Origin: Siphonodentalium dalli
Lineage: Eukaryota; Mollusca; Scaphopoda; Gadilida; Siphonodentaliidae
Assembly (NCBI GenBank): GCA_032622095.1
Contig: CP136063.1
Location: 185,545,956 to 185,609,955, forward strand
Reading direction: 5' to 3'
Length of the DNA stretch: 64,000 nt
The position numbers were made by a program, and so were the translations under genes. Below, piece after piece: positions 27,401 to 36,243 of the stretch; within the stretch, counting starts at the first letter, position 1; every line of letters starts with the position of its first letter. The notes beneath the pieces are model-generated. The model did not search any database. It worked only from the letters and a program-made list of their open reading frames with translations, and had not been told where the DNA came from.

Positions 27401-30400
27401 AAGCCTATGTGTATTACAATACATCCTGTCATACCCAAATAAAACACACCATAACACAAACTGACATCACATCTTGTTGACCTAAAATCACTAAAATCTG
27501 TTGCTACAATAACTGAGGGTGCTTGTTAAAGGCCACTTATTTCGAATGCCCAGATCACATTATACACAACAAGTGACAACATATTCCATATTATATACCA
27601 TGTGCCTAGGAGTGATAGAGATTCTCAGAATTATCCCAAGACTACCCCTGTTATTTATCCCAGAATGCATCATAATTCACAACTGAAAGATAGAGTTACG
27701 CCCCTTCCATTGAGAATAATAGAATGGCAGTAAAGACCAGATGAAAATTAAGCAAAGAACACACGTTGGTACCTTGACAAAAACAACATTTCACAGTTTA
27801 TTCACCAGATAATTAATTAATTCCTTTAATAAAACACACTCAAATTACATTCATTTATTAACCCATTCATGATGAAAGCTATGCTGGTGCAGCTTTAAAA
27901 AACCATGTGCCAGTGTATTCTCTTATATATGCGAGTCTTCCATAGGGAGCCTCGCATATATCAGAGACTGCTCTGGCTTACTTACAAGGTCAAGATAAAT
28001 ATTGTTAGGACAATATACTCTCTTATATATGCGAAGCTCCCTATGGGAGACTCGCATATATAAGAGAATGCCTTGGCACATGGTTTTCGCAAAATTTCAG
28101 GAACTCTAGACCCTCCAGTCATGGAGGGGTTAACTAAGTTGTAAGATATCAATATCCCTTTCCAGACATACAGTAATGCCATAAGTAATCGACTCCTTAA
28201 ACACAGCAGAATTATGGGTAACTTTTCAGGATTTAGTGGGAAATATGGCTTGTTGCCATTCATCGGAAAGCTCTCGGCAACAAGCCATATTTCCGACTAA
28301 ATCCTGAAAAGTTACCCTTAATTCTGCTGTGTTTAAGGAGTCGATTACTTAGGGCATTACTGTATGTGCAATAGGTTGTATTGACAACAAATAACTTTTG
28401 TTCATTTTTTTAAAGGAGGCCAGACATTGTAGGTTATCCATCTCCACTATATACCTACTTGGACAAAATTATGCAAGTTGCAAAAAACACAAATTCTAAA
28501 TTGAAACAGGGTTATAATTGGATGTCTCTGTTACAGTATGATCAATAGCAAACATGATCAATCGCGAACATGATCAAACCCGACACACTCTACCTCCATT
28601 GAAACCCAGATTTCCCTGCCGGTCACCTATCCAGGTACTCCCTGGTGCCTAATAAACATGAAGTCCTAATTATAGAGATCGGTGGGGATTTAGACTGAGA
28701 TTAATAATAGTGATTGCAATTTCACTCTAGACGATGTCCCAATGCCAAATAATAGTGATCATTGGGAATTTTCACCATAAATAATAATCATGCTGGCACC
28801 TGAGAGTAGGCCCTACAAACCAGCTTCGGCATTGTTAAACTAGATTGATCAATACATTTTAGCTGGACATTTCCACCATCATTTGTTGTGACAAAACATT
28901 TAAATTACCACTCATGAATATACAATGTTTTGGCAATCTCATGAGAACATTCTGGTATCCAATTGTAAACAGGGGATGTAACTCTTTATATCAATGAACA
29001 GATTTCCAATAAATTATGAACATTTTATAGACCTGTGTGTATCAGGGTGAAAACTGTACAGTAAATATTAATTACAATATAGAACACTCTGTAACTCACA
29101 GACAGTCAATGTGGTCATGGTTACTAGTACTTTCACCAGCCAGGAAATGACAATATTAAGATATATAACTCTTTCTATACTAAATGGATTTTCCCAATCA
29201 GTTATAAAAGTATACATTGGAATTGTCTATTATTCATCTTGAGGGGTTTTCAGGAAAAATAAGAAGATGACAGAAGTGCAGACAGAGTCCTATTTATTGG
29301 AGGGAAATGTTCAGACAATAAGTTCAACAAACGACCTATTGTTTGTTGAACTTATAATATGAACATTTCTTAAGGGATAACTATATATGTCAATGAGTGT
29401 TTTGTATAGAACCACTTTAAAGTGATAGTACATTCCTTAGAGTATTAATATAGTTTTACTGGAACAACAAAATGCCATAACACCCTGAAGTGGCCAGACA
29501 ATAATTAAATATTATTTCGTAAAGGCCCGCTGTCAGCTATTTTATTGACGTTACAAGAACATAGATAGTAACTTAACTTTTAGGTTTTGGAGATCTGCGA
29601 TTGATGGTTATATGCAGATTTAAACATATATACATGCTGTATTCTTTAAGGTTCCATTCTCATTTAAAATTAATAAACTCAGACATTCAATCTCTTAACC
29701 CTTTGACATGTGGAACGACATTTATACGGTAGTTCTAGGGTGATATATGTTACTGTGCGTATAACTTCGAAAAATCGTCTCCTAAAATGCCTAAATGGGA
29801 ACTTTTCATATATATCATGTGAACAGATATTATTTTAATTATTTACATTGATTCGTGCTTTTAATAATGCTGTTTGTATGATTTATTTTTTATAATAAGC
29901 CAATGTTACGATATTACTCAGATTATTTGCAAAAATATATTCACCCACGGATACGACGTCATATACAGTAATGCTCTAAGTAATCGACTTCTTAACCACA
30001 GCAGAATTATGGGTAACTTTTCAGGATTTAGTCGGAAATATGGCTTGTTGCCATTCATCAGAAAGCTCTCGGGGGGAGCTTTCCGATGAATGGCAACAAG
30101 CCATATTTCCGACTAAATCCTGAAAAGTTACCCATAATTCCTCTGTGGTTAAGGAGTCGATTATTTAGAGCATTACTGTATAACGTACACACCCGCCAAA
30201 GGGTTAAAGATTCCCTGTCTGATACCACCATAAAACTACCATCTGTATGTTTTATATACGAGAAAATAATTAGATTGGACCCATAAGCCCATTATTGGGT
30301 TTTATGGCCAGATATTGACTTTTAAAAGAGGAGGTTTTAACACATATTGAGTTTTTATCAGCCTAGCAAAAATTTCAATGATCGACTCTAATTTGCAAGT

Positions 30401-32399
30401 ATTTTTCCTTTTTATTTGCCTGGTATAAAGCTAAACAGTAATCTTTCATGATGGGAGCTGTGCTGGTGCAGCATTAAAGATTTTGTGCCAGTGCATTCTC
30501 TTCTATGTGCACTGGCTAACAAGGTCAATGTAAATAGTGTTAGGCCAATGCATTCTCTTATATAATGTGAGGCTCCATATGGGAGACTCGCATATATAAG
30601 AGAATGCATTGGAACAGGGTTTTCTAAAAATTTCAGGAAGCCCCAGTCAAGGAAGGGTTGACTAGGCAATTTTGACAGAATTGGTGTAAAATCGGAATGT
30701 GGATCTATAAGATTTAACAGGAGATGACTATGTCTTACTGACCTATGTTTAATGAGTTCCCTTCCATCTTCTTCCCATGGCACAAGTATGTGTCGGGCTG
30801 AAAGAAATCATTGAACAGAATCTAAATGTTTAATCTACAATGTAGATAATCTGATTCTACCCTGGTGCTCATCATTTCTTATTTCCACATACAAAAATAT
30901 CAATGTCTGCATGAATAAATAAATACTGACCTCAAAACAAATTAATATCTTCATGATAATTTGGTTGTAGTTCATTCACAAAGAAATCCAAAGATTTTGA
31001 AATAGACTAACATAGCCACCTAAAATAAGGTTTGTAGTAAAAATTCTGTTTATTGAATTTCCATTCTATAATTTGGTGTATAAAGTGATCGCATATCATC
31101 TTATGATGTTGCAGATATGGACATAGCCCTTTCAAGTGGATATATGTGACCCGCCATATCAAATCCAGTCGTAAGTCGGGATTTTTTACCCTGTGCCAAT
31201 GCATTCTCTTATATATGCGAGTCGACCATAGTAGTCTAGGCTGTGCTGGGGGGTGATCGTCGCACATCGGGGGAATTTATGCGACCATCATTTTCTTATG
31301 GGAAAATTACTCTAGTTTTCGAATTCAGAGGGCGCCGAGCCGAGATAGGTGGCAAAATATAACTTTTCACTATGTTTCATAGGGTACCCTACCTAAAAAA
31401 TGACATATTTTCAAAGGTTAACAGGCATTAGCCAACTGGTTAACAGGGCAGCAACATCGGAAAGATTGTAAACATATTTGCAAAATATGGAACGAATATA
31501 GTGATCGCATATCATCTTATGATGTTGCAGATATGGACATAGCCCTTTCAAGTGGATATATGTGACCCGCCATATCAAATCCAGTCGTAAGTCGGGATTT
31601 TTTTTACCCTGTGCCAATACATTCTCTTATATATGCGAGTCGACCATAGTATAGGTCGCCTCGCATATATAAGAGAATGCATTGGCCTAACAATTGTTTA
31701 CAATTTTAATAATTTGTTCTTGTATTCTTTTAACAATTTTATAATTTCACCCATACAGAGCCCCAGACAAACATGAGCAGACGACACTCTTCTATATGCT
31801 TCTATATATGTGTGGGGCTCCCTGCAGGGTAATGGATGTTTTTTATTTTATGTCCTAAAAAGTGTAAGAAACATTTATTTAAAAAAAATGATAAAAAATT
31901 GTTAGGCCAATGCATTCTCTTATATATGCGAGGCGACCTATGGTCGACTCGCATATATAAGAGAATGCATTGGCACACGGTAAAAAAAAATCCTGACTTA
32001 CAACTGGATTTGATATGGCGGGTCACATATGACATTCACCGTGGGAACATAATGTTGCAGAGTTTTGCCCTGGTAGGCCTCACAAGGCGTAGATAACATT
32101 TACTGAGGAAACATAATGCTGTACCTCTGAATATACCCTGGTATCCTCACAAGGGTGTAGATGACATATTTACCATTCAAACATAAAATGTTTCAGATAC
32201 AAACACACCCTGGTAGGCCTCATGAGGGATTAGATTACAATTTCTGGGGAAGTAAATGTATGAGATATGAGCATACCTTGGTAGGCCTCACATGCGGCTG
32301 AAGAAGTGGAACGTCTTCGACATCTTTCTCCTTCACTGGCACAGCATTGGCGAAAACTGCCAGGAGAGCAAACACCGCAAAGACCTCAACTCGGCCCAT
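9106..32399 (-). CDS. PHM: Peptidylglycine alpha-hydroxylating monooxygenase, gene 1 (complete, 12 coding exons)
   Basis: Secreted or granule copper monooxygenase that hydroxylates the alpha carbon of C-terminal glycine in peptide precursors, the first step of neuropeptide amidation. Twelve exons join in frame with GT/AG introns: 32399-32277, 30797-30743, 27102-27015, 26359-26238, 25210-25121, 23917-23869, 22608-22544, 20497-20417, 19996-19920, 16774-16721, 15261-15212, 9451-9106. The total is 1200 nt, or 399 residues plus TGA. Residues 1 to about 20 form a signal peptide. CuA ligands are H72, H73 (HHMLVYGC) and H149 (VQVHYKD). CuB ligands are H220 and H222 (RTHAHTHG) and M292 (RDEMCNFYVMYY). 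Family signatures DTYLC, YAWAMDAP, RVISGYR and AARC are present. About 65 residues follow the core, acidic and without a membrane segment. There is no PAL lyase domain, so the second step must come from another gene, as in insects with separate PHM and PAL. All ligands are intact, so the gene is probably functional. Confidence 0.93.
9840..11860. repeat. AAGATGGCGGC-motif array and left arm of a fold-back element (intron 11 of PHM gene 1)
   Basis: Paired ATGGCGNC motifs occur near 9850, 10010, 10385, 10562, 10735 and 10905, the last four about 175 bp apart in a degenerate tandem array. From about 10784 to 11860 the sequence is the inverted partner of 14030-15170. The motif matches the YY1 consensus. 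Confidence 0.6.
12430..14011. mobile_element. 1.58-kb TTAA element in the fold-back loop
   Basis: Ends TTAACCCTTTGAACCC and GGGTTCAAAGGGTTAA. Inside is a roughly 400-bp tandem duplication (about 12535-12935 and 12940-13320). Near the right end, GGCCGCTTTTGCGGCC hairpins with CAGTCGGG occur twice. No transposase seen; piggyBac-like termini. Confidence 0.7.
14030..15170. repeat. Right arm of the intron 11 fold-back element
   Basis: Reads as the reverse complement of 10784-11860, e.g. GAAATCGCGAAACAATAACG near 15127 against its complement near 10800, and CGGCGCACCTA against its counterpart near 11150. Its outer end stops about 40 bp from PHM exon 11. Confidence 0.65.
15212..15261 (-). CDS. PHM: PHM gene 1, exon 11
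   Basis: 50 nt, acceptor gtttaaag, donor gtgagt, phase 0 to 2. It encodes AARCTMINADYQDVGVG. AARC carries a conserved disulphide cysteine. The next intron is 5.76 kb and holds a large fold-back element. Confidence 0.9.
15700..16015. repeat. Palindromic element with GTGGGGAAAATTGCAGG ends
   Basis: AGTGGGGAAAATTGCAGGTG at the left faces a TGATTTTCCCCACTT block at the right, and the interior also has inverted-repeat character. Class unknown. Confidence 0.4.
16141..16342. mobile_element. MITE family A (A2, partial)
   Basis: One and a half hairpins with CCAATGCATTTTATTATATA and GTCACACACATATAACAG, ending in GTCATGGAAGGGTT. Intron 10 of PHM gene 1. Confidence 0.6.
16721..16774 (-). CDS. PHM: PHM gene 1, exon 10
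   Basis: 54 nt (18 codons), acceptor tttttcag, donor gtaaat, phase 0 on both sides. It encodes MFYDVTNPGMNVTDGDIL, equivalent to AFYPV..PVDVTFGDIL of PHM. Confidence 0.9.
17371..17961. mobile_element. MITE family F, TTAA-flanked
   Basis: TTAAAGGGGTACTGTACGCC and GGCGTACAGTACCCCTTTAA form perfect inverted ends around about 550 bp of AT-rich DNA. The left end abuts CCGCCAAAGGGTTAA, the end of another TTAA family. Only copy in the window. Confidence 0.72.
18172..18288. mobile_element. MITE family B (half)
   Basis: Right half of the palindrome with CAGTAAAG at the left and GGGCATTACTG-TA at the right. Confidence 0.65.
18301..19110. repeat. MITE family C flanked by a local duplication
   Basis: A family C copy (about 18507-18905) lies between two copies of a sequence with AACCCATGGCTGAGATAT, AAACAAAGAAGGATAA and GAACAACATCATTGGGGTCT; a third, shorter piece is at 19080. 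The duplication probably came with the insertion. Confidence 0.55.
19413..19843. mobile_element. MITE family D, host of a nested family E copy
   Basis: Ends TTAACCCTTTCTTTACTTAA and GAAGAGGTTAA. Contains the palindrome around AAGTTCAACAAATGGCCA. The TTAA at 19454 carries the family E insertion. Confidence 0.72.
19454..19638. mobile_element. MITE family E nested at TTAA
   Basis: TTAACCCTTTCAGTGCCAAG and CACTGAAAGGGTTAA flank a palindrome through ATATTTCCTTGATCAATTTT and GAAAGAGCTC. Confidence 0.78.
19920..19996 (-). CDS. PHM: PHM gene 1, exon 9
   Basis: 77 nt, acceptor cctcacag, donor gtgagt, phase 1 to 0. It encodes GRVISGYRIRDKKWTEIGQK and DPRKPE, a clear match to the LGKVVSGYRVRNGQW block. 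The exon lies only 77 bp from a palindromic MITE (19413-19843). Confidence 0.92.
20417..20497 (-). CDS. PHM: PHM gene 1, exon 8 (CuB histidines)
   Basis: 81 nt, acceptor attacag, donor gtatgt, phase 1 to 1. It encodes HMEAACKMNYG...YPFAFRTHAHTHG. H220 and H222 align with the CuB ligands His242 and His244. Confidence 0.93.
20545..20795. mobile_element. MITE family C (short)
   Basis: GTGTGTCTATAATTTGCAAA at the left and GACAGACACACTATTTGCAG at the right, inside intron 7 of PHM gene 1, just upstream of exon 8. Confidence 0.65.
21063..21270 (+). repeat. Dispersed repeat ending CCCCCACC...GGGGTGGTATATAAAAA
   Basis: GGCGTCCATGGACGGACATA, a run of ACATACAGACAAGCTC and a terminal hairpin CCCCACCATAACGAAGGGG followed by TGGTATATAAAAA. 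Similar tails are widespread in mollusc repeats; non-LTR or SINE-like origin is possible. Confidence 0.5.
21765..21899. mobile_element. MITE family B (internally deleted)
   Basis: Outer ends kept (CAGTAATGCCCTAAACAATC and complement); most of the left arm is missing. Confidence 0.7.
22544..22608 (-). CDS. PHM: PHM gene 1, exon 7
   Basis: 65 nt, acceptor ttccag, donor gttaga (weaker than the others), phase 2 to 1. It encodes MPRPAGVYLMVTGGLLPART, matching the AGMYLMMSVDTVIP region of PHM. Confidence 0.88.
22620..23320. repeat. Family K repeat, two partial units
   Basis: TCTCTTCCAGGCCACAATTA at 22630 and TCTCTTCCCTGCCACAATTT at 22872 start related segments about 240 bp apart. Confidence 0.5.
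23330..23542. mobile_element. MITE family B (full length)
   Basis: 213 bp, almost perfect palindrome through CATTCATCGGAAAGCTCTCC and complement. Intron 6 of PHM gene 1. Confidence 0.82.
23612..23838. mobile_element. MITE family A (A2)
   Basis: AACCATCCATGACAGGAGC at the left, ATCATGAAAGGG at the right, two eroded TCTTATATATAAGAGA hairpins. It ends 30 bp from PHM exon 6. Confidence 0.65.
23869..23917 (-). CDS. PHM: PHM gene 1, exon 6
   Basis: 49 nt, acceptor ttttctag, donor gtgagt, phase 1 to 2. It encodes DATDNSGVILEVTKKK, corresponding to the DCSGV-LHLT strand of PHM. Confidence 0.87.
24424..24750. mobile_element. MITE family C
   Basis: AGCAGAATGAGGTCCCCAGA at the left, CTCATTCTGCAAATGACAGA at the right. 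Intron 5 of PHM gene 1. Confidence 0.65.
25121..25210 (-). CDS. PHM: PHM gene 1, exon 5 (third CuA histidine)
   Basis: 90 nt, acceptor cctcag, donor gtatgt, phase 1 to 1. It encodes VGFEVG...KYLVVQVHYKDVTTF. H149 is the third CuA ligand (His172 in rat). Confidence 0.93.
25490..25713. mobile_element. MITE family D fragment
   Basis: Contains GATCTTATAATCTGAACATT, CCCTTCTGCACTTCTATTGT and the ATAACAGACTGTTCCATTA block; the AAAGGGTTAA end is eroded. Confidence 0.5.
26238..26359 (-). CDS. PHM: PHM gene 1, exon 4
   Basis: 122 nt, acceptor caatcag, donor gtatgt, phase 2 to 1. It contains WDCSEM, CGSGARIVYAWAMDAP and SLKLPEG, matching the cysteine-rich loop and the YAWARNAP...LPKG block of PHM. Confidence 0.92.
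26393..26623. mobile_element. MITE family E (full palindrome)
   Basis: 231 bp, TTAA-flanked. Both halves carry TTAACCCTTTCAGTGCCAAG, ATATTTCCTTGATCATTTTT and AATGTGATACATTGATGG in perfect mirror image. Lies 34 bp from PHM exon 4. Confidence 0.85.
27015..27102 (-). CDS. PHM: PHM gene 1, exon 3 (CuA HH motif)
   Basis: 88 nt, acceptor attacag, donor gtgagt, phase 1 to 2. It encodes GFKPKGDMSIAHHMLVYGC and following residues. H72 and H73 are the paired CuA ligands (His107/His108 in rat PHM). Confidence 0.93.
27130..27319. mobile_element. MITE family B
   Basis: Lacks the CCTAAGTAATCGACTCCTTA segment at the left but is otherwise a near-perfect palindrome. Begins 28 bp upstream of PHM exon 3, inside the polypyrimidine and branch region of intron 2. 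Confidence 0.8.
27858..28133. mobile_element. MITE family A (A2), TTAA-flanked
   Basis: TTAACCCATTCATGATGAAA at the left, TCATGGAGGGGTTAA at the right, two hairpins with GCGAGTCTTCCATAGGGAGC loops. Confidence 0.75.
28171..28362. mobile_element. MITE family B
   Basis: Flanked by TA; ends CAGTAATGCC; part of the centre is missing on the right arm. Confidence 0.78.
29160..29425. mobile_element. MITE family D
   Basis: TTTCTATACTAAATGGATTT, ATTATTCATCTTGAGGGGTT and the central palindrome around GTTCAACAAACGACC. The AACCCTTT ends have decayed. Confidence 0.55.
29696..30207. mobile_element. TTAA element with nested MITE B
   Basis: TTAACCCTTTGACATGTGG at the left and CCGCCAAAGGGTTAA at the right bracket about 510 bp, of which 29966-30178 is a full family B palindrome with its own TA flanks. 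The outer pair matches only over the terminal dozen bases, so this pairing is tentative. Confidence 0.45.
29966..30178. mobile_element. MITE family B (full length)
   Basis: 213 bp palindrome with TA on both sides; loop CTCTCGGGGGGAG. Confidence 0.85.
30443..30660. mobile_element. MITE family A (A2)
   Basis: CTTTCATGATGGGAGCTGTG at the left, AGTCAAGGAAGGGTT at the right; the first hairpin has collapsed, the second is intact. Ends 82 bp from PHM exon 2. Confidence 0.65.
30743..30797 (-). CDS. PHM: PHM gene 1, exon 2
   Basis: 55 nt between acceptor tttcag and donor gtcagtaag, entering in phase 0 and leaving in phase 1. It encodes PDTYLCHGKKMEGNSLNI, the DTYLC block that opens the PHM catalytic core. 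C47 matches the first conserved disulphide cysteine of the family. Confidence 0.9.
31066..31240. repeat. Truncated left end of an A3-type element
   Basis: Direct duplicate of 31498-31650, containing GTGATCGCATATCATCTTAT and TATGTGACCCGCCATATCAA, broken off after the first half-hairpin. Confidence 0.65.
31556..32030. mobile_element. MITE family A, subtype A3
   Basis: Ends TATGTGACCCGCCATATCAA and its complement, with the two CCAATGCATTCTCTTATATA hairpins in between. The same hairpin core therefore occurs with three different sets of ends (A1, A2, A3). Confidence 0.72.
32277..32399 (-). CDS. PHM: PHM gene 1, coding exon 1 (start and signal peptide)
   Basis: Forty-one codons from ATG to VRPTK. 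Residues 1-20 (MGRVEVFAVFALLAVFANAV) are a hydrophobic secretion signal. The exon ends in phase 0 at CAAG|gtatgc. A good acceptor (tttttcag) at 32411-32413 lies only 11 nt before the ATG, so this exon probably starts at 32410 and a separate non-coding 5' exon lies further upstream. Confidence 0.9.
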
Positions 32400-35273
32400 T
32401 AAAGAGTGTTCTGAAAAATGACACGTAATACAAAAACATGAACAAATTAATATAAAAAGGATTAATATTCATTGTTACAAGTTGTTGCTGCTTTATTCCC
32501 AACAAAAAAATTCTGAAAACTAGATACACTGGTGCAGCTGGGATGCTTACCTGATTTAAAATCCAAGTAGAATACAAATTCCACTAAACAATATTTACTG
32601 AGTTACTCAAGACCATTGAATAAACTGAAAATTGGCTATGAAAAGAACATCTAGCTATGTCCATTATGAATTCCAACCTTTTTGATAAAGACAGTGTAAC
32701 ACGATCATGATTGGATGAACAATTTGGGGTGAACAATAGAAAATGTTTGTGACATGTCATGTTAAGGGTTAGACGCATGTTTCGCCAAAATTTCCTGGTA
32801 TTTCAAAATAGATTTTATCGAAATCTGTCAGGAATTTCTTTGTGCAATTGGTACAATCAATTATTGAGACACAATATTTAAGAACCATTGAATATCTTAA
32901 CCTCATTTACTTTACTTTTATGGCATGAACAATATTTTAAATTTCACTGTTTCCAGGTACCAAGAACTTCTGTAAAAGTAGATTTTTTTCAAAAAGTGCT
33001 GTTCATATATCCATGATATCATATCTGAAGATCATGAGAAGAGACATAATTATTCTTGATTCATGAAATTAATTATTATTTTCATTTAAAAAGGCAACTA
33101 CTCATAAATAATTTTCTATATTTGAGAATTTTCATGTCATGCCTGTTGTTCAATGAAATATTGGGCCGAGATGAGTTCTGGGTCATGGGTTCATAACCTA
33201 GTTAAAGCTGACCACCATATCTCTTGACACTGAAGCCTAATTCCAGTTGATTGCTCCATGCTTGAGTGGACCATACTGCATACAACATTTGTTGTCATTG
33301 GGCTGGAATATTTGTGACTACTTTATTCTTCATTGTAATATATGGTGGTATGTTGCTATATTATGCAATTAAAAATCTATCTCAACATTATGGGACAAAT
33401 GAAGCCTCCTCTCATAGAGCCAAGACAATAAGCTATTTGGTGATTAGAGTTTTGTGTAAAATTAGTAATTATTCTAGCAGTTCTTGACCAGTATCAAAAG
33501 GGAAAAAAAGATAATAATATTTTCAACCTCTCAAATGTATCAAATCCATTGTTTTTATCATCTCTTAATAATTTCTCAGATTCTGCATACAATAAAGATG
33601 ATAGTATTTGCATGAAATTCAAGATTTATCACCAGATAGATCCAGATAAATTCTTTTTTGAAAATATCTTGCCAATTTTTTTTGGCCAGATAAATGCAAA
33701 ACTGCGACCCCCCCCCCCCCCCCCCTTAAGCTAAGTAAAGCATTGCTATAAGACCAGCTATCGAAATTGCGTAAATTCCGTATATGGTTCACCGTTATGC
33801 TGCTTCTGCATTCTCCCCGACGTTCTCAAATACCCCATACCCCACCCCCCCCCCCCCCAAAAAAGACAAGAATAAAACTAGTTATTAGGGAGTGGGGGGG
33901 GGGGGGGGGGGCAATCGAACCCAAATACCTAGTTCAAGAGGACACCGTGCTTCAACAACCATGCACAGTAATATACATAGAACATTTGAAATTTAATCAA
34001 TCCAGATATTTTGAGGAGTCGTTTTCTAAATATAAATTGTTGAAAGACATACGTACCACTAACAGACGTACGAAACGTGAGACGCACTCTTCAGACACTG
34101 CTTACTAAAATTGGACACAAGCCTCGTTGTCTTCCTCATCAATAATTTTTAAGATTTGACTTAGGTTTACCGAGAAATAACGGCCCATGCATTTACCACC
34201 AGTCAAAATACGCACACACGTCATTTGAGCATTGCAATCGCGTGGGCAAATAGTAAGTAATATTTATTCACATTTATATGGTGTGTATAAATGTACTCGA
34301 GAGTAATTTTCAGTGTTTGTCATGTGATGTAGTTATTCGAGACGAAAGTTCTCGAGAGTTTGTCGATATCAACTTAAACACTTTAAAAAAGCGCTCTTAA
34401 CATATTGCACAAGAATGCAAATCGGGCTTGTATATATAGAGTGAAGATTACAGCAAACATATGTTATTTTATTTGCGGATAATTTAAAAAGAAATCGGAC
34501 AAAACTAATGCGTTGTAGACCATGGATGTCCTGTTTTGTTTGGTCGCTCGCGATAAACATATTTAAATAACAATCCGACATAAGTCAAAATGGTCCAACG
34601 TATACTCCAGAAAATCAAACACCAATACCGAATAGAAATAATACTATAATTATCAAGAGGTCAATTGTTTCATAAGTTATATACAATAGTCATAACCAGA
34701 ATAAAAGAGCTGCCCTAAAGCTATTGCAATTTCCATTCGAGTAACGAAGATAGAAATAGACCGTTTTTCATGGACAATATGTTCATTGATAAAAACGTCA
34801 AACGTCAGATTCAACCAAAAACTCACCCCAATCCAAGAAAAATAATCCGAACTATTTACGTATGAGAGCACTCAACGGTTAAATCTACTGATAAGTTCGC
34901 GTTTTATCTGATTAAACCTTGTCACTTGTATATATATTGTTATAGAAGTATATGGCACCAATGCTCTCTAATCTATGCACCGCGAACCTCTACACTATTG
35001 ACAAATTCAGATCTCTTCAAAATCGATTTCCTTGACGCAAGGCGTTGTCATGGAATCGACTCCTCCATATAAATTATGGTGCGGAAGAATGGAACCAGAT
35101 TCGAGATCGATAGACATCACTCACTCATCAGCGAATCACTGGTTCCCATCTCACGAAAATCAATTGACTGGCAGTGCCATTGTTTACATATATGCGACAA
35201 GGTTATTGTCTCTTTGATCGGCTCGCCCACGCCCGGTATGTTGGGTTGCTTTTTAAAAACGATTTAAAAAACA

Positions 35274-35474
35274 ATGGCATTTCAAGATGCCAGACTTGTT
35301 AAAGATGCATTCAGCCTGGCAGGGTTCCAGGCTAATCACAGAACTCATTTAACTTTTTATTTAGATTCTAGTTATGAAATAACATGTTTGGAACAAGAAT
35401 TGCCACTAGAATGGCGCTATTTTGATACTTTTTGTATATTGAATTTTCTATGCATTTATTTCATGTTGTTTTGA
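35274..35474 (+). CDS. Orphan 66-codon ORF with coding-like look, function unknown
   Basis: Starts MAFQDARLVKDAFSLAGFQA in an excellent start context (aaacaATGG), and the first 50 or so residues have an ordinary soluble-protein composition; the last dozen turn hydrophobic. I do not recognise it. It could be a first exon read into its intron (a weak donor TTTTT|gtatat lies near the end), a fragment of a retrocopy, or chance. It stands alone between the two PHM promoters. Confidence 0.25.
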   Translation: MAFQDARLVKDAFSLAGFQANHRTHLTFYLDSSYEITCLEQELPLEWRYFDTFCILNFLCIYFMLF

Positions 35475-35518
35475 TGCTTTAGAGGGACACCAGAAATTAT
35501 TTATTCAATACGCCTGGT

Positions 35519-35722
35519 CACCGAGTCGCGGCCCAGCCCCGTTCCGTTTTTTAGTGCCACAGGTCAAAGTCCTGGAGTATCATTCCATATATGGAATTCA
35601 TGAATATTCAAAAGGTCCATATATGGATGCTACTGCAGAACTTTGACCTGTAGCATTAAAAACAAAAAAAAACGGAACGGGCCTGGACGGATCCAATATA
35701 TATATGGCCGCGACTCAGTGAC
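35519..35722. mobile_element. Palindromic MITE family G
   Basis: GTCACCGAGTCGCGGCC at the left and GGCCGCGACTCAGTGAC at the right. Inside, AGGTCAAAGTCCTGGAGTA, TCCATATATGGA and their complements form a hairpin. Second copy at 43130-43370. Confidence 0.72.
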
Positions 35723-36171
35723 AATGCGTATTTAGTTAATTTTTCAATGACAAATTATATTATTTGTATTATATGTCTAATTTAGGCTATATGTCATGTT
35801 CAGTATTTCAGCATTTTTCAACATAAGAAAGCAGAATATATACGATGTTATAGTTTGTGTTGTTGTTGTTGTAACTGGAGGTCTGGAACCCTGATTCATA
35901 TTTAAACACGCGCACATAATTATACATCGCCAACTGATTGTGCTGGGAAAAAAACATTCAAATCCCGGGATCTAAACAGGTATACGGTTATACAAGTAGC
36001 GTCTTCATAATATACGGGGTTATCGAGTTCCAAATATGTCATTGGCATTGCCAATGCCGAACGCCGCGGTACATTTGATCTAAAGTTCACATGTCGAAGA
36101 TCGTGCCACGGAACATGTTGTGTGGGCACAACGATATGGCTCACGCACAGAAATGCACGTTTACATGCACT

Positions 36172-36243
36172 TAGACGCCACAACCGTCCGATCTTGCTAC
36201 TCCCATCGATGAGGGTAGCGAGATCGGACGGTTGTGGCGTCTA
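36172..36243. promoter_or_regulatory. 72-bp hairpin between the divergent genes
   Basis: Arms TAGACGCCACAACCGTCCGA and complement form a 36-bp stem with three mismatches, centred on ATCGAT. It stands alone, without the ends of a known family here. Could be a small MITE, an snRNA-like or miRNA-like hairpin, or a regulatory palindrome. Confidence 0.4.

Noticed and set aside
30412-30783. 123-codon minus-strand frame
   Set aside because: It contains exon 2 of PHM gene 1 but reads through its splice sites into intron and MITE sequence; only 30743-30797 is coding.
33767-34108. 113-codon plus-strand frame with proline run
   Set aside because: Runs through poly-C and poly-G tracts; no codon bias or domain.
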